44,115 bases of DNA from RUG563 sp024681215 (GTDB lineage Bacteria > Bacillota > Clostridia > Christensenellales > Aristaeellaceae): NCBI GenBank assembly GCA_024681215.1, contig JAILBG010000046.1:1-44115 (forward strand). Direction: 5' to 3'. A program made the translations under genes and the position numbers. Below are positions 16,420 through 24,740 of this stretch, one piece after another (the first letter of the stretch is position 1; each line of letters begins with the position of its first letter). The notes under the pieces are model-generated. The model was given only the letters and a program-made list of their open reading frames with translations. It was not told where the DNA came from and did not search any database.

Positions 16420-17699
16420 AGGCCTTCTCCGAACCGGATGGCCACGGAATTGGCGTGCCCGTCCAGCCCCTCGCGCTTTGCGAATAAAACGATATTGTCT
16501 TTGGCCTCCTCCAGCGCTTCCCTGGTGTAATAAATGAATTGGGATTTTTTCACGAAATCATCCACGGACAGCGGCGAGGAAAACCGCGCAGTGCCGCTTG
16601 TGGGCAGCGTGTGGTTGGGCCCGGCCCAGTAATCCCCCAGCGCTTCCGGGGCGCTGCGGCCCAGGAAAACGGACCCGGCGCTTTCGATCCTGCCCAGATA
16701 CCGGAAGGGATCGTCCACGCAGATTTCCAGGTGCTCCGGAGCGATCAGATTTGCGATCTCGATGCCCTTTTCCAGATCCTCCGCCACGATGATTTTCCCA
16801 TTGTTATCAATGGAAATCCGTGCGATCTCCTTCCGGGGCAGCAGCGCGATCTGGCGCTCCACCTCCGATTGCACCTGATTCGCCAGGTCCATACTGTCCG
16901 TCACCAGGATGGCGGAGGCCACCTTATCATGCTCCGCCTGGGACAGCAGGTCCGCCGCCACGAAAGCTGGCTCGCTCTTTCCGTCCGCCAGCACCAGGAT
17001 CTCGCTGGGCCCGGCGATCATGTCGATATCCACCGTGCCGTATACCCGGCGCTTGGCAGTGGCCACGTAGATATTGCCGGGGCCCACGATCTTGTCCACC
17101 GCCGGCACGGATTCGGTGCCGTACGCCAGGGCGGCGATGGCCTGGGCGCCGCCCGCCTTTACGATCTTCGTGACGCCCGCGATCTTCGCCGCGCAAAGGA
17201 TATCCGCAGATACTTTCCCGTCCTTTCCGGGCGGCGTCGCCATCACGATCTCCTGTACGCCGGCGATCTTGGGCGGAACAGCGTCCATCAGCACCGTGGA
17301 AGAAAGGCTGGCAGTGCCGCCTGGCACGTAAATCCCCACCCGGCGCAGCGGAATGATCCGCTGGCCCAGCACTTTCCCGTCCTCTTCGCAAACGGTGAAG
17401 CTGGCCCGCTTCTGCTTTTCGTGGAAGGCCCAAATGTTTTCCTTCGCCCGGCGCAGCGTTTCCAGAAAAGCGCTGTCACAGCTGCTGAACGCCTCCTCGA
17501 TCTCCTGTTCGCTGACCAGTACGCTTTCCAGCTTCACGCCGTCAAATTTTTCCGTATATTCCTTCAGGGCGCTGTCGCCGCATTCACGCACGCGGCGCAA
17601 TATCGCGTCCACCTTTTCTTCAATATCGTTCCCCGCCTGGATGGGCGGCGTTTTGAAATCTTCCGGGCGAAATTCCCCGGCCTGCATGATCCGCATCAT
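16416..17699 (-). CDS. hisD: Histidinol dehydrogenase
   Basis: A 427-residue zinc enzyme that oxidises histidinol to histidine in two NAD-dependent steps. Family signature MIAGPSEILVLAD, the zinc/catalytic QAEHD segment, and HTLPTSGTARFSSPLSVDDF near the C-terminus are all present. The ATG at 17699 has GGAGGT nine bases upstream and overlaps the hisG stop as ATGA; a longer in-frame reading would lie within hisG and is rejected. Confidence 0.98.
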   Translation of the reverse strand: MMRIMQAGEFRPEDFKTPPIQAGNDIEEKVDAILRRVRECGDSALKEYTEKFDGVKLESVLVSEQEIEEAFSSCDSAFLETLRRAKENIWAFHEKQKRASFTVCEEDGKVLGQRIIPLRRVGIYVPGGTASLSSTVLMDAVPPKIAGVQEIVMATPPGKDGKVSADILCAAKIAGVTKIVKAGGAQAIAALAYGTESVPAVDKIVGPGNIYVATAKRRVYGTVDIDMIAGPSEILVLADGKSEPAFVAADLLSQAEHDKVASAILVTDSMDLANQVQSEVERQIALLPRKEIARISIDNNGKIIVAEDLEKGIEIANLIAPEHLEICVDDPFRYLGRIESAGSVFLGRSAPEALGDYWAGPNHTLPTSGTARFSSPLSVDDFVKKSQFIYYTREALEEAKDNIVLFAKREGLDGHANSVAIRFGEGL

Positions 17700-18319
17700 T
17701 CGTTCAGCACCTCCTGCAGCTTTTTCGTGATCTGCGCGATCACGTCGTTTTTGAACAGATAGCTCGCCCTGTTGGCGATCAGCCGCGCGCTGACGGGACA
17801 GATCTCTTCCAGTACCACCAGGTTGTTTTCCCGCAGGGTCTTTCCGGATTCCACGATATCCACGATCACGTCGGAAAGGCCCAGGATGGGAGCCAGCTCG
17901 ATGGAGCCGTTGAGCTTGATGATCTCGATATCCCGGTTCATGGAAGAATAGTATTTTTTCGTCACGTTCGGGAATTTGGTGGCCACCCGAAGCACCGTTT
18001 CCCGGCTGTCCTGAAAGCTTTCCTTTCCGGCCACCGCCAGGCGGCATTTTCCGATCCCCAGATCCAGCAGCTCGTACACGTCCGGGTTCGAATCCAGCAG
18101 GATATCCTTGCCCACTACGCCGATATCCGCCGCGCCGTACTCCACGTAAATCGCCACGTCGGAGGGCTTCACCAGCAGATAGCGCACGTTTTTATCCGGG
18201 CTTTCCAGCACCAATCGGCGGTCGTTTTCGTAGATCTCCGCGCATTCATAACCGATCCTGGAAAAAAGACGCAGCACCTGATCGCCAAGCCGTCCCTTGG
18301 GCAGCGCGATGTTAAGCAT
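17696..18319 (-). CDS. hisG: ATP phosphoribosyltransferase, short form
   Basis: A 207-residue catalytic subunit for the first, committed step (ATP + PRPP). It is the short form lacking the C-terminal regulatory domain, which is why it needs HisZ, encoded just upstream. ALPKGRLGDQ at the N-terminus, YGAADIGVVGKDILL and the PRPP loop region DVIVDIVESGKTLRENNL are visible. It overlaps hisZ by eight bases and hisD by four. Confidence 0.98.
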   Translation of the reverse strand: MLNIALPKGRLGDQVLRLFSRIGYECAEIYENDRRLVLESPDKNVRYLLVKPSDVAIYVEYGAADIGVVGKDILLDSNPDVYELLDLGIGKCRLAVAGKESFQDSRETVLRVATKFPNVTKKYYSSMNRDIEIIKLNGSIELAPILGLSDVIVDIVESGKTLRENNLVVLEEICPVSARLIANRASYLFKNDVIAQITKKLQEVLNE

Positions 18320-19442
18320 GCTTTTCCGCCTCCTTCAGCCCTTTTTTCGTGAAGTGATACTTTTCCTCGGCCCGGATGCCCTCCGGCTCGCTGTTTTCCA
18401 GGCGCACCTTCTTGCCCTGGCTCATCATCTGGTCCGCGCAGGTCAGCAGCGCGTCCAGATCCGTGTCCGGATCGTAGAGGATCAGCACGTCCACGTCGTT
18501 TTCCCGGGCCGACCGGTACAGGAAGCTCAGCTCGTTCAGGTCCACCGCGAAGCCGATGGCATCCAGATCCTTGCCGAATTTCTTGAGCAGATTTCCGTAA
18601 TACCCACCGCTGAGCAGCGCCCGGGGAACGCCCTCCACGAAGCCCTGGAAGATCAGCCCGCCGTAATAATCGCTGTCGCTGACCAGAGAGAAATCCAATA
18701 CCAGATCCTGCTGCCAGCCCTTCGTTTCCAGAAGGCGGTAAACGTCCTCCAATTCGTCCAGGGCCGAGCGCATTTCATTGTCGGCGGGGATTTTCCGGGC
18801 GGAAAACAGCGTTGCGAAGAATTCCCCGCTTAAGGATGCCGCCTGCAGGATCATTTCCGCCGCGTCTTCCTTTGCGCCGGTTTCCTTCAGGCGCTGACGA
18901 AGCTCGTGCACCCGCTTCCCCCGGATCAGCTCCATCAGTTCCCTGCGCTGCGCCGCGTCGATGCCCGCCGCGTTCATCAGCGCGATCCAGTATCCCATAT
19001 GGGAAAGCTGCATCCGGTGTCGCGGATGGATGGCGGCCAGGGTCTGCTGGGCCAGGCACATGACCTCCCAGCTGGCCCGCGCATCCAGATTTCCGATGTA
19101 TTCCAGCCCCAATTGGCTGATTTCCCGATATCCGCCGCTGCGCTTGTCCAGACGGAATACGTTTTCAAGATAATAGAATTTTTCACTGGACGCCGCATTG
19201 GCGTGGGTGTTTTTCGCAATGGAAAGCGTCACGTCCGGCTTCAGCGCCAGCACCCTTCCGTCCAGATCGTGGAATGTAATGATCTGCTGGCTTTTCAAAA
19301 AATTTTTGTTTTCCAGATACAGGCCGTATTCCTCAAATTTGCTCATCCTGTATTTCCTGTATCCGTACTTTTCATACAGCGCCCGCAGCTCCAGCGTGAT
19401 CCTTTCGTCTCTCCTCAGCATGTCCAGCAGGTTCTGTTCCAT
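18312..19442 (-). CDS. hisZ: ATP phosphoribosyltransferase regulatory subunit
   Basis: A 376-residue HisRS-like paralogue without aminoacylation function. It forms a hetero-oligomer with short HisG and carries histidine feedback inhibition. The class II tRNA-synthetase core is seen as FEEYGLYLENKNF, ALKPDVTLSIAKN and YYLENVFRLDKRSGG, and GLIFQGFVEGVPRALLSGGYYG near the C-terminus. The ATG at 19442 is chosen because GGGAGG is six bases upstream; nine more in-frame codons exist upstream without a ribosome site. First gene of the his operon. Confidence 0.95.
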   Translation of the reverse strand: MEQNLLDMLRRDERITLELRALYEKYGYRKYRMSKFEEYGLYLENKNFLKSQQIITFHDLDGRVLALKPDVTLSIAKNTHANAASSEKFYYLENVFRLDKRSGGYREISQLGLEYIGNLDARASWEVMCLAQQTLAAIHPRHRMQLSHMGYWIALMNAAGIDAAQRRELMELIRGKRVHELRQRLKETGAKEDAAEMILQAASLSGEFFATLFSARKIPADNEMRSALDELEDVYRLLETKGWQQDLVLDFSLVSDSDYYGGLIFQGFVEGVPRALLSGGYYGNLLKKFGKDLDAIGFAVDLNELSFLYRSARENDVDVLILYDPDTDLDALLTCADQMMSQGKKVRLENSEPEGIRAEEKYHFTKKGLKEAEKHA

Positions 19443-19486
19443 CGGCTGCCTCCCACATTTTTCGGTCATAACCCGGTTTCGGCATC

Positions 19487-19515
19487 AGTATACCATCGCT
19501 TTATTGATTTGTCAA
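19487..19515 (-). promoter_or_regulatory. Sigma-A promoter of the his operon
   Basis: Minus strand TTGACA (19510-19515), 17-base spacer, TATACT (19487-19492). The leader is only about 40 bases, so there is no room for a T-box or a histidine leader peptide. Control must be at this promoter or by HisZ feedback. Confidence 0.92.
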
Positions 19516-19575
19516 GTTAAAGCATTAGCATATTAGTATAATAAACATTCATCAGTTTCAGCCCGCATTTTCCGC

Positions 19576-19604
19576 TTGACAAATACCGTGCAGGAACGGA
19601 AAAT
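19576..19604 (+). promoter_or_regulatory. Possible promoter of the NlpC/P60-like gene
   Basis: A perfect TTGACA (19576-19581) is followed after 17 bases by GAAAAT (19599-19604), a four-of-six match to the -10 consensus. It is divergent from the his promoter. Confidence 0.55.
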
Positions 19605-19626
19605 AATAGCAAAAGGGGGCAATGGC

Positions 19627-20513
19627 ATGAAACGCGGACTGTACGCCGTTTTGGTGCTGATTCTCATTCTCCTGGCTCCGGTCTGCCCGGCCCGGGCCGA
19701 AGTCCGTCGGCATCCGATGCTGGACTGCGCGCTGACCATGCTGGAAAAAACAATCTGTTCCTGCTAAAGTACAACGAGATCACGGGGGCTGATCTGGAAG
19801 CGGTTTTCGACGAGGGGGTCCCCTACTTTTTCGGCGGTATCGCCAATGATTTCATGTTCTCCATGGCGCCCCGTTACCGCACGTTCGCCTGCTGGATGAG
19901 CAGCGATTATTTCCAGAAAGATCAGTATTACTGCTACGGATTGGACTGCGCCGGCTTTACCCAGATGATCCTGAGCAGATGCGGCATGCCCAAGCACGAT
20001 ACGCTGGAAAACATGATCCTGAACTGGTGGCAGTATGAGCAGGAGGGGCATCATCTGTTCAATCAGCGGCCCGGCCATGAAATGCCCGCCTTCGATCAGC
20101 TGAAGGACACCCTGCAGGTGGGCGATTTCTTCGTCGCCCGGCATGCCGGCGCAAAATACAGGCACATCATGATGTACATCGGCACCCTGCGGGATTTCGG
20201 CTTCACCCCCGAAAACGCGCCGGAGCTGGCAGCGTACCTGGATTATCCCCTGGTGATCCACTGCGGGTTGAGCCCGGTTTACGGGGAACGCATCCGGCAG
20301 TATATGGATGCGCGGCCGGAAATCTACCAGGGCTGCCATACCACCGACGGCGGCGTGCAGGTTTCCATCCTGGGGGTCCGCCCGGAGGACGCGCCCATTC
20401 ACCGCCACGTGCAGAATACGGATTACGCCTATTTCCTGCTGAGCGACGGACGCACGGTGCTGACGGTATGGGACGCGTTCAACGTTTCGTCCTACTGCTG
20501 GTTCCGCATGTAA
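19627..20513 (+). pseudogene. Secreted NlpC/P60-like cysteine hydrolase, frameshifted
   Basis: The ATG at 19627 follows AGGGGG by seven bases and opens a signal peptide (KRGLYAVLVLILILLAPVCPARA). After about 40 codons the frame hits a stop at 19765, but the plus-one frame continues without break from the same spot to 20513. Adding one A to the six-A run at 19745-19750 would join both parts into a 295-residue protein. The second part has GLDCAGFTQMIL with the likely catalytic Cys and YRHIMMYIG with the likely catalytic His, the NlpC/P60 pattern of cell-wall peptidoglycan endopeptidases. Explanations: a real inactivating deletion, a sequencing or assembly error, or slippage on the A tract restoring expression. 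The downstream frame is intact, with no further stops, which favours a recent event or an error. Confidence 0.75.
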
Positions 20514-20520
20514 ACACCGC

Positions 20521-21324
20521 TCAGCTTCTCAGGGCTTTTGACTTTTCCACGGCGGCTTCCACCGCCTCCATCACCGCGCCGCGGAAGCCCCGCTTCTCCA
20601 GCGCGGCCACCCCTTCGATGGTGGTGCCGGCCGGGGATGTGACCATATCCTTGAGCTGCCCCGGGTGCATTCCCGTTTCCAGGGCCAGCTTTCCGCAGCC
20701 CAGAATGACCTGGGCGGCCATTTTCCGGGCGTCCTTTCGGGCCAGCCCGCCGCGCACGCCGGCGTCCGCCAGCGCTTCCATAAACATAAACACGAATGCG
20801 GGAGATGAGCCGCTCATTCCCGTCACGGCGTCCATCTGCCCTTCCGTCACTTCGATCATCAGGCCCATGGCCGCCAGGATCTTTCCGACGCGCGCCCATT
20901 CATCCTCCGTCACCTGTTCGCTCCTGCACGCCGCCATGACCCCCGCGCCTACCATGGCAGGGGTGTTGGGCATGACCCGGACGATGTGGGCCTCGCTGTT
21001 GCCGATCAGCCTGCGCAGCTTATTCAGATCATACCCCGCGGCGATGGATACGATCAGGGCGTCCTTTCTGATGTGCTTTGCCACAGGCGACAGCGCGCTT
21101 TCCATGTACTGCGGCTTCAGCGCCAGGATCAATAGCGGCGCTGCAGCGGCCTGCGCGTTGTCGTCCGTGACCGTGACGCCGGTTTCTTCCCGCAGCTTTT
21201 TCAGGATTTCTTCGCTCTTGTCCGCCGCGCAGATCTCATCCTGCGCAAATACCCCCGCTTTCAGCATTTGCCGCAGCATGGCGCCGCCCATATTCCCGCA
21301 GCCAATGATTCCGCATCTGATCAT
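20521..21324 (-). CDS. proC: Pyrroline-5-carboxylate reductase
   Basis: A 267-residue enzyme for the last step of proline synthesis, NAD(P)H-dependent. The Rossmann motif is IIGCGNMGGAML (residues 5-16). The C-terminal dimer domain has the signature GSSPAFVFMFMEALADAG and SPAGTTIEGVAALE. The ATG at 21324 has AAGGAGG seven bases upstream. It is a single-gene unit with its own promoter, convergent with the NlpC/P60 gene with only seven bases between stop codons and no clear terminator. Confidence 0.97.
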   Translation of the reverse strand: MIRCGIIGCGNMGGAMLRQMLKAGVFAQDEICAADKSEEILKKLREETGVTVTDDNAQAAAAPLLILALKPQYMESALSPVAKHIRKDALIVSIAAGYDLNKLRRLIGNSEAHIVRVMPNTPAMVGAGVMAACRSEQVTEDEWARVGKILAAMGLMIEVTEGQMDAVTGMSGSSPAFVFMFMEALADAGVRGGLARKDARKMAAQVILGCGKLALETGMHPGQLKDMVTSPAGTTIEGVAALEKRGFRGAVMEAVEAAVEKSKALRS

Positions 21325-21361
21325 ACCGCCGCCTCCTTCGCAGGACGTTTTATCAGGAATT

Positions 21362-21390
21362 ACTATATAATAAACCGCATCAAAAATCAA
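21362..21390 (-). promoter_or_regulatory. Sigma-A promoter of proC
   Basis: Minus strand TTGATT (21385-21390), 17-base spacer, TATAGT (21362-21367), just downstream of the rplS terminator. Confidence 0.8.
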
Positions 21391-21423
21391 TCGAAAGCGA
21401 TTGGATCCCAAAGAAAAACACAC

Positions 21424-21452
21424 AAAAAAGCCACCCCGTACGGGATGGCTTT
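21424..21452 (-). terminator. Terminator of rplS
   Basis: On the minus strand AAAGCCA, one mismatch, CCCG, loop TA, CGGG, TGGCTTT form a strong stem, followed by further T residues (TTTTTT in total). It isolates rplS from proC. Confidence 0.9.
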
Positions 21453-21457
21453 CTTTC

Positions 21458-21808
21458 TCAGCGGCGTCCGGCCTCCTTGATCTTGGCGGCCTTGCCCTGC
21501 AGATTGCGCAGATAATACAGCTTTGCCCGGCGGACCTTGCCGCGGCGGATGACCTCGATGTGATCCACGCGGGGAGAATGCAGCGGGAATGTACGTTCCA
21601 CGCCGATGCCATAAGACACGCGGCGGACGGTAAAGGTTTCCCGGCTGCTGCCGTTGCGCTTCGCGATCACAGTACCCTCGAACGCCTGAAGACGTTCGCG
21701 GCTGCCTTCCACAACCTTCACGTATACGCGGAGCGTATCGCCCACGTTGAAGTCCGGCAGATCGGTACGGAGCTGCGCCTGCTCGATTGAACGGATAATT
21801 TCGCTCAT
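21458..21808 (-). CDS. rplS: 50S ribosomal protein L19
   Basis: A 116-residue ribosomal protein at the 30S-50S interface. NVGDTLRVYVKVVEG, ERLQAFEGTVIAKR and the C-terminal KVRRAKLYYLRNLQGKAAKI are typical. The ATG at 21808 follows AAGGAGG by nine bases. The usual Firmicutes neighbours rimM and trmD are absent; here it is a monocistronic unit with its own promoter and terminator. Confidence 0.98.
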   Translation of the reverse strand: MSEIIRSIEQAQLRTDLPDFNVGDTLRVYVKVVEGSRERLQAFEGTVIAKRNGSSRETFTVRRVSYGIGVERTFPLHSPRVDHIEVIRRGKVRRAKLYYLRNLQGKAAKIKEAGRR

Positions 21809-21892
21809 TGGTTGGTGTCCTCCTTCCCTCATAGACGTTCATGCGCGGCATTTTTCAGCCCGCAGCGGACCGCCCGTCATTGCAACAGGAGC
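21809..21892 (-). promoter_or_regulatory. Leader of rplS mRNA
   Basis: About 80 bases lie between the predicted transcript start and the L19 start. The leader is GC-rich (GGGCGGTCCGCTGCGGGC) and could fold. L19 leader RNAs with autoregulation are known in some bacteria, but I cannot match this one to a described model. Confidence 0.35.
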
Positions 21893-21922
21893 AGTATACC
21901 ACATTCCGCTCCAGGATTGCAA
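21893..21922 (-). promoter_or_regulatory. Sigma-A promoter of rplS
   Basis: Minus strand TTGCAA (21917-21922), 18-base spacer, TATACT (21893-21898). Confidence 0.82.
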
Positions 21923-21956
21923 GCTTTTTTTCACATTTTCTTTTGCGTTTTTGCAT

Positions 21957-22457
21957 TCATGCTTCCGGATGGAGGGTTTCCTCCTCGGAAAAATCCGCCT
22001 GCGCTTCCGGCATGCGCTGACAGCAGTAGATCAGGGCGTCTTCTCCGTTGTCCTCGTAATACCGTTTCCGTACGCCAACGTATTCAAAGCCCGCCGCCCG
22101 GTACATCCGCTTTGCCGCTTCATTGCTCCTGCGCACTTCCAATGTGGCGTATACCACGCCCAGATTCGACGCGTACTGAAGCAGGCTTTCCGTCAGCGCC
22201 ATTCCGATCCCCCGCCCCCTGTATTCCGGCAGCACGGCGATATTGGTCACATGGGCTTCGTCCAGAACGATCCACGCCCCGGCAAACCCGGCGATCTTCC
22301 CGTCCGTTTCCGCCACCAGATAGCGGGCGCATACGTTCACCGTCATTTCCCGGACGAAATCCTCCCGGGTCCAGGGCTTGGGAAAGGAGGCGGTTTCAAC
22401 GGCGAACACGCCGTCCACGTCCGCTTCCGTCATGCGTCGGATGACAAAATCAGCCAT
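21957..22457 (-). CDS. rimI: Ribosomal protein S18 alanine N-acetyltransferase
   Basis: A 166-residue GNAT acetyltransferase. The acetyl-CoA loop is YRGRGIGMALTE, preceded by the strand NIAVLPE, and the N-terminus reads IRRMTEADVDGVFAVETASFPKPW as in RimI. Its place directly after tsaE and tsaB (eight-base overlap with tsaB) is the usual arrangement and supports the assignment over other GNATs. It acetylates the N-terminal Ala of S18. It is the last gene in the long run that starts with the solute-binding protein. Confidence 0.93.
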   Translation of the reverse strand: MADFVIRRMTEADVDGVFAVETASFPKPWTREDFVREMTVNVCARYLVAETDGKIAGFAGAWIVLDEAHVTNIAVLPEYRGRGIGMALTESLLQYASNLGVVYATLEVRRSNEAAKRMYRAAGFEYVGVRKRYYEDNGEDALIYCCQRMPEAQADFSEEETLHPEA

Positions 22458-23148
22458 CGTTCCGCTCCTTCAGATTCTTCTGCCTTTCCACTTGGGGCGG
22501 ACGCAGGTACAACGGGCTCAGCTTCCGGAATTCAACGGCGTCCTGCCGACGTTCCCATGCCAGCGCCGCCGCCGATGCCGGGCGTAGATACGCAAGGTGC
22601 GGCGGAGCGAACCGCGCTTTTCCCGGGAGCAGTTCCGCGATCCTTTCCCGGTGCACGGGCATCCCGTCGCCCAGGAACAGCAGCCGATCCCCCAGGGCCG
22701 AAACTTTTTCGATATATTCTTCCAGCCTGACGGGTTCATCCTGAAGCAGTCTTTCTCCCGTCCCTCCGCGGAACGCCGCGCCGTATACCTGCCCTGCCCG
22801 GGCGTCCTGGATCGGGCAGATCACGCCGTCAAACAGGATACATCCCCGGGCCATCGCTTCCAGGGCGTCCACCGCGATGCAGGGCTTATGCAGCGCATGG
22901 ACAAGGCCCTTCACAGTGCTGACGCCGATACGCACGCCAGTAAAGGAGCCTGGACCTGAAACGACGGCGAAATAATCCGTGTCCTCTATCTTTAATCCCG
23001 TCTTCTCATACGCATCTTCCGTCATGGGCAGGATGGAGCGGGAATGGGTGAGCCGGTTCACCGCCATGGCTTCATAGCGGACCGCGCCGTCCTCCATCAG
23101 CGCCACTCCGGCCACTGGGCCCGACGTATCCATGCAGAAAAGGATCAT
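22450..23148 (-). CDS. tsaB: tRNA t6A modification protein TsaB
   Basis: A 232-residue ASKHA-fold protein that partners TsaD and TsaE in making N6-threonylcarbamoyl-adenosine at position 37 of ANN-decoding tRNAs. Seen: ILFCMDTSGPVAGVALM at the N-terminus and VVSGPGSFTGVRIGVSTVKGL near residue 65. The ATG at 23148 overlaps the tsaE stop as ATGA; an ATG nine bases earlier is an alternative and sits closer to the GAGGAGG site. tsaD is not in this window. Confidence 0.95.
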   Translation of the reverse strand: MILFCMDTSGPVAGVALMEDGAVRYEAMAVNRLTHSRSILPMTEDAYEKTGLKIEDTDYFAVVSGPGSFTGVRIGVSTVKGLVHALHKPCIAVDALEAMARGCILFDGVICPIQDARAGQVYGAAFRGGTGERLLQDEPVRLEEYIEKVSALGDRLLFLGDGMPVHRERIAELLPGKARFAPPHLAYLRPASAAALAWERRQDAVEFRKLSPLYLRPPQVERQKNLKERNDG

Positions 23149-23588
23149 TGCATCCATTCCTCCTCAAATTCAAACCCGCCCAGCGGCCGGCACGTGATTT
23201 CCCGGTCGTCCCCGCCCAGGGAACGGATCGTGATCCTGAGCGCTCTTTCGGGCAGGAATTCTTTTCCCCGTTCGCTCCATTCGATCAAAGCGATCCCGTC
23301 GCCGCCCAGCATTTCCTCAAAGCCCATTTCGGCGATTTCCGCAGCGTCCTCGATGCGGTACCAGTCAAAATGGTACAGGGGGATGCTGCCTTCGTCGTAA
23401 GCGTTCAGAATGGTAAAGGACGGGCTTGGCACGGGTCCGCTGATGCCCAGGCCCCGGGCGATGCCCCGGGCCAGCTCGCTTTTCCCGGCGCCCATTTCCC
23501 CTTCCAGCAGCACCGTGTCCCCGCTGCGCAGGCGCTTTGCCAGCCGCATGCCCAGCTTTCGGGTCTCCTGTGCGGAATGTGTGATCAA
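23145..23588 (-). CDS. tsaE: tRNA t6A modification ATPase TsaE
   Basis: A 147-residue P-loop ATPase of the TsaE/YjeE family. Walker A is EGEMGAGKSE (near residues 30-39), followed by the family motifs SPSFTILNAY, LYHFDWYRIED, and LIEWSERGKEFLP. It promotes the t6A synthesis cycle with TsaB and TsaD. It begins 18 bases after the mannosyltransferase gene, so it is very likely cotranscribed with it. Confidence 0.96.
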   Translation of the reverse strand: MITHSAQETRKLGMRLAKRLRSGDTVLLEGEMGAGKSELARGIARGLGISGPVPSPSFTILNAYDEGSIPLYHFDWYRIEDAAEIAEMGFEEMLGGDGIALIEWSERGKEFLPERALRITIRSLGGDDREITCRPLGGFEFEEEWMQ

Positions 23589-23606
23589 ATCAATATCCTC
23601 CCCGAA

Positions 23607-24728
23607 TCACATGATGGCGTGGGCACGGTAGTAGAACAGGCTGTAAGCGAAGCACAGAAGCGCCGCGGCAAAGAGAAGCAGTTTTCGTGCGGTTCCGTCC
23701 TTCGTTTTGGACAGGATGATATATACAGGCACGCAGCAGAGCATATACCGCCCCCCGCTGATCATCCATCCGGACAGATAGCAGAAGCCCAGATAAGCGC
23801 CGCCGTACAGCAGATACGAGATGCGTTCTTTTTTATACAGCCCCAGGAACAGGATCCCCAGCACGAGAAAGTACAGCGCGATCTGGGGCCAATAGATGAT
23901 TTCCGCCAATCCAGGATACTGCTGCGCCAAGCCGTACTGCGTCCGCAGGTTTTCCCCGATCCATTTCGTGCTCTGGTACCAGGGCGCATCCGCCTCGTAC
24001 CGGAGGAACTGAAAGCAGTTCCCATGGAGCGCGTAATTGATTCCAAGATAGATGCCAAAGCCCGCCGGGATCAGCAGCACCGCAAGGTCACCGGGGCGGA
24101 AACGCCGTTTCTCCGGCCCGATACGCAGCAAAAGAAGCTCGCACAGCGCCGGGAGCAGCAGCAGCATCCCCTGAATGCGGCACAGGGCCGAAAGGAAGCC
24201 CGCGACGCCCGCCCACAGGAAGCGGCGCTTCCGGATCCCGTACAGGCACAATAGCGTCGTCAGCAGGAACAGCCCTTCAGAAAATACGCCCAGCACGAAC
24301 ACGGAAAACGGATAAAGCGCCATCAGCAGCACTCCGTCCCAGGCGCTGCGCTGATCCGCGTCCAAAAGGATCAGTTCATACAGCACCACGGACGCGGCCC
24401 CGCTGCACACCTGCGAGATCAGAACGCCGGAAAGCGCCGGATTGCCGGTGATCCAGCCCACGCCCCGGATCAGATAGGGATACAGCGGAAAAAACACCAG
24501 ATTGATGGCGTTTTCCCCGGAAGAAACGTAGCCGTTCACGGCAATATCCAGATACCGGGTGGCGTCCCCCGGCTCCGTCAGCCGGCGCACCGTCATTTCC
24601 CACAGGCCGGAAAGGGAAAACGGCTCCAGCAGCAGCACGGAGGACAAAAGCAGCATCAGATAATGGATACCAAGCGAAGAAACGAACAGGCAGATCCAGG
24701 TCCGCAGGCGGGGCGTGTTTTTTTTCAT
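23607..24728 (-). CDS. PIG-V/Gpi18-like membrane mannosyltransferase
   Basis: A 373-residue polytopic protein with about ten hydrophobic segments. It resembles the PIG-V (GPI mannosyltransferase 2) family found across bacteria: GDATRYLDIAVNGYVSS near residues 53-69 with the likely catalytic Asp in the first outer loop, VFFPLYPYLIRG near 78-89, and LYPFSVFVLGVFSEGLFLL near 137-155. Such enzymes move a sugar from a polyprenyl-phosphate donor to an acceptor on the outer face of the membrane; the bacterial acceptor is usually unknown. The upstream neighbour (12-base gap) looks like a degenerate relative. TsaE follows by 18 bases. A clear family, unknown substrate. Confidence 0.82.
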   Translation of the reverse strand: MKKNTPRLRTWICLFVSSLGIHYLMLLLSSVLLLEPFSLSGLWEMTVRRLTEPGDATRYLDIAVNGYVSSGENAINLVFFPLYPYLIRGVGWITGNPALSGVLISQVCSGAASVVLYELILLDADQRSAWDGVLLMALYPFSVFVLGVFSEGLFLLTTLLCLYGIRKRRFLWAGVAGFLSALCRIQGMLLLLPALCELLLLRIGPEKRRFRPGDLAVLLIPAGFGIYLGINYALHGNCFQFLRYEADAPWYQSTKWIGENLRTQYGLAQQYPGLAEIIYWPQIALYFLVLGILFLGLYKKERISYLLYGGAYLGFCYLSGWMISGGRYMLCCVPVYIILSKTKDGTARKLLLFAAALLCFAYSLFYYRAHAIM

Positions 24729-24740
24729 TTTTCCCGCCTC

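Noticed and set aside
16539..17762. A 407-codon open frame antisense to hisD
   Set aside because: HisD motifs on the minus strand are complete; the antisense frame has no recognisable feature.
19443..19626. A T-box riboswitch or histidine leader before the his operon
   Set aside because: The predicted leader is about 40 bases, with no T-box sequence, specifier loop or His-codon run.
21387..21851. A 154-codon frame overlapping rplS on the same strand, starting in its leader
   Set aside because: It is the shifted reading of the L19 gene and its leader, Arg/Pro/Gly-rich, without a ribosome site, and passes through the rplS terminator.
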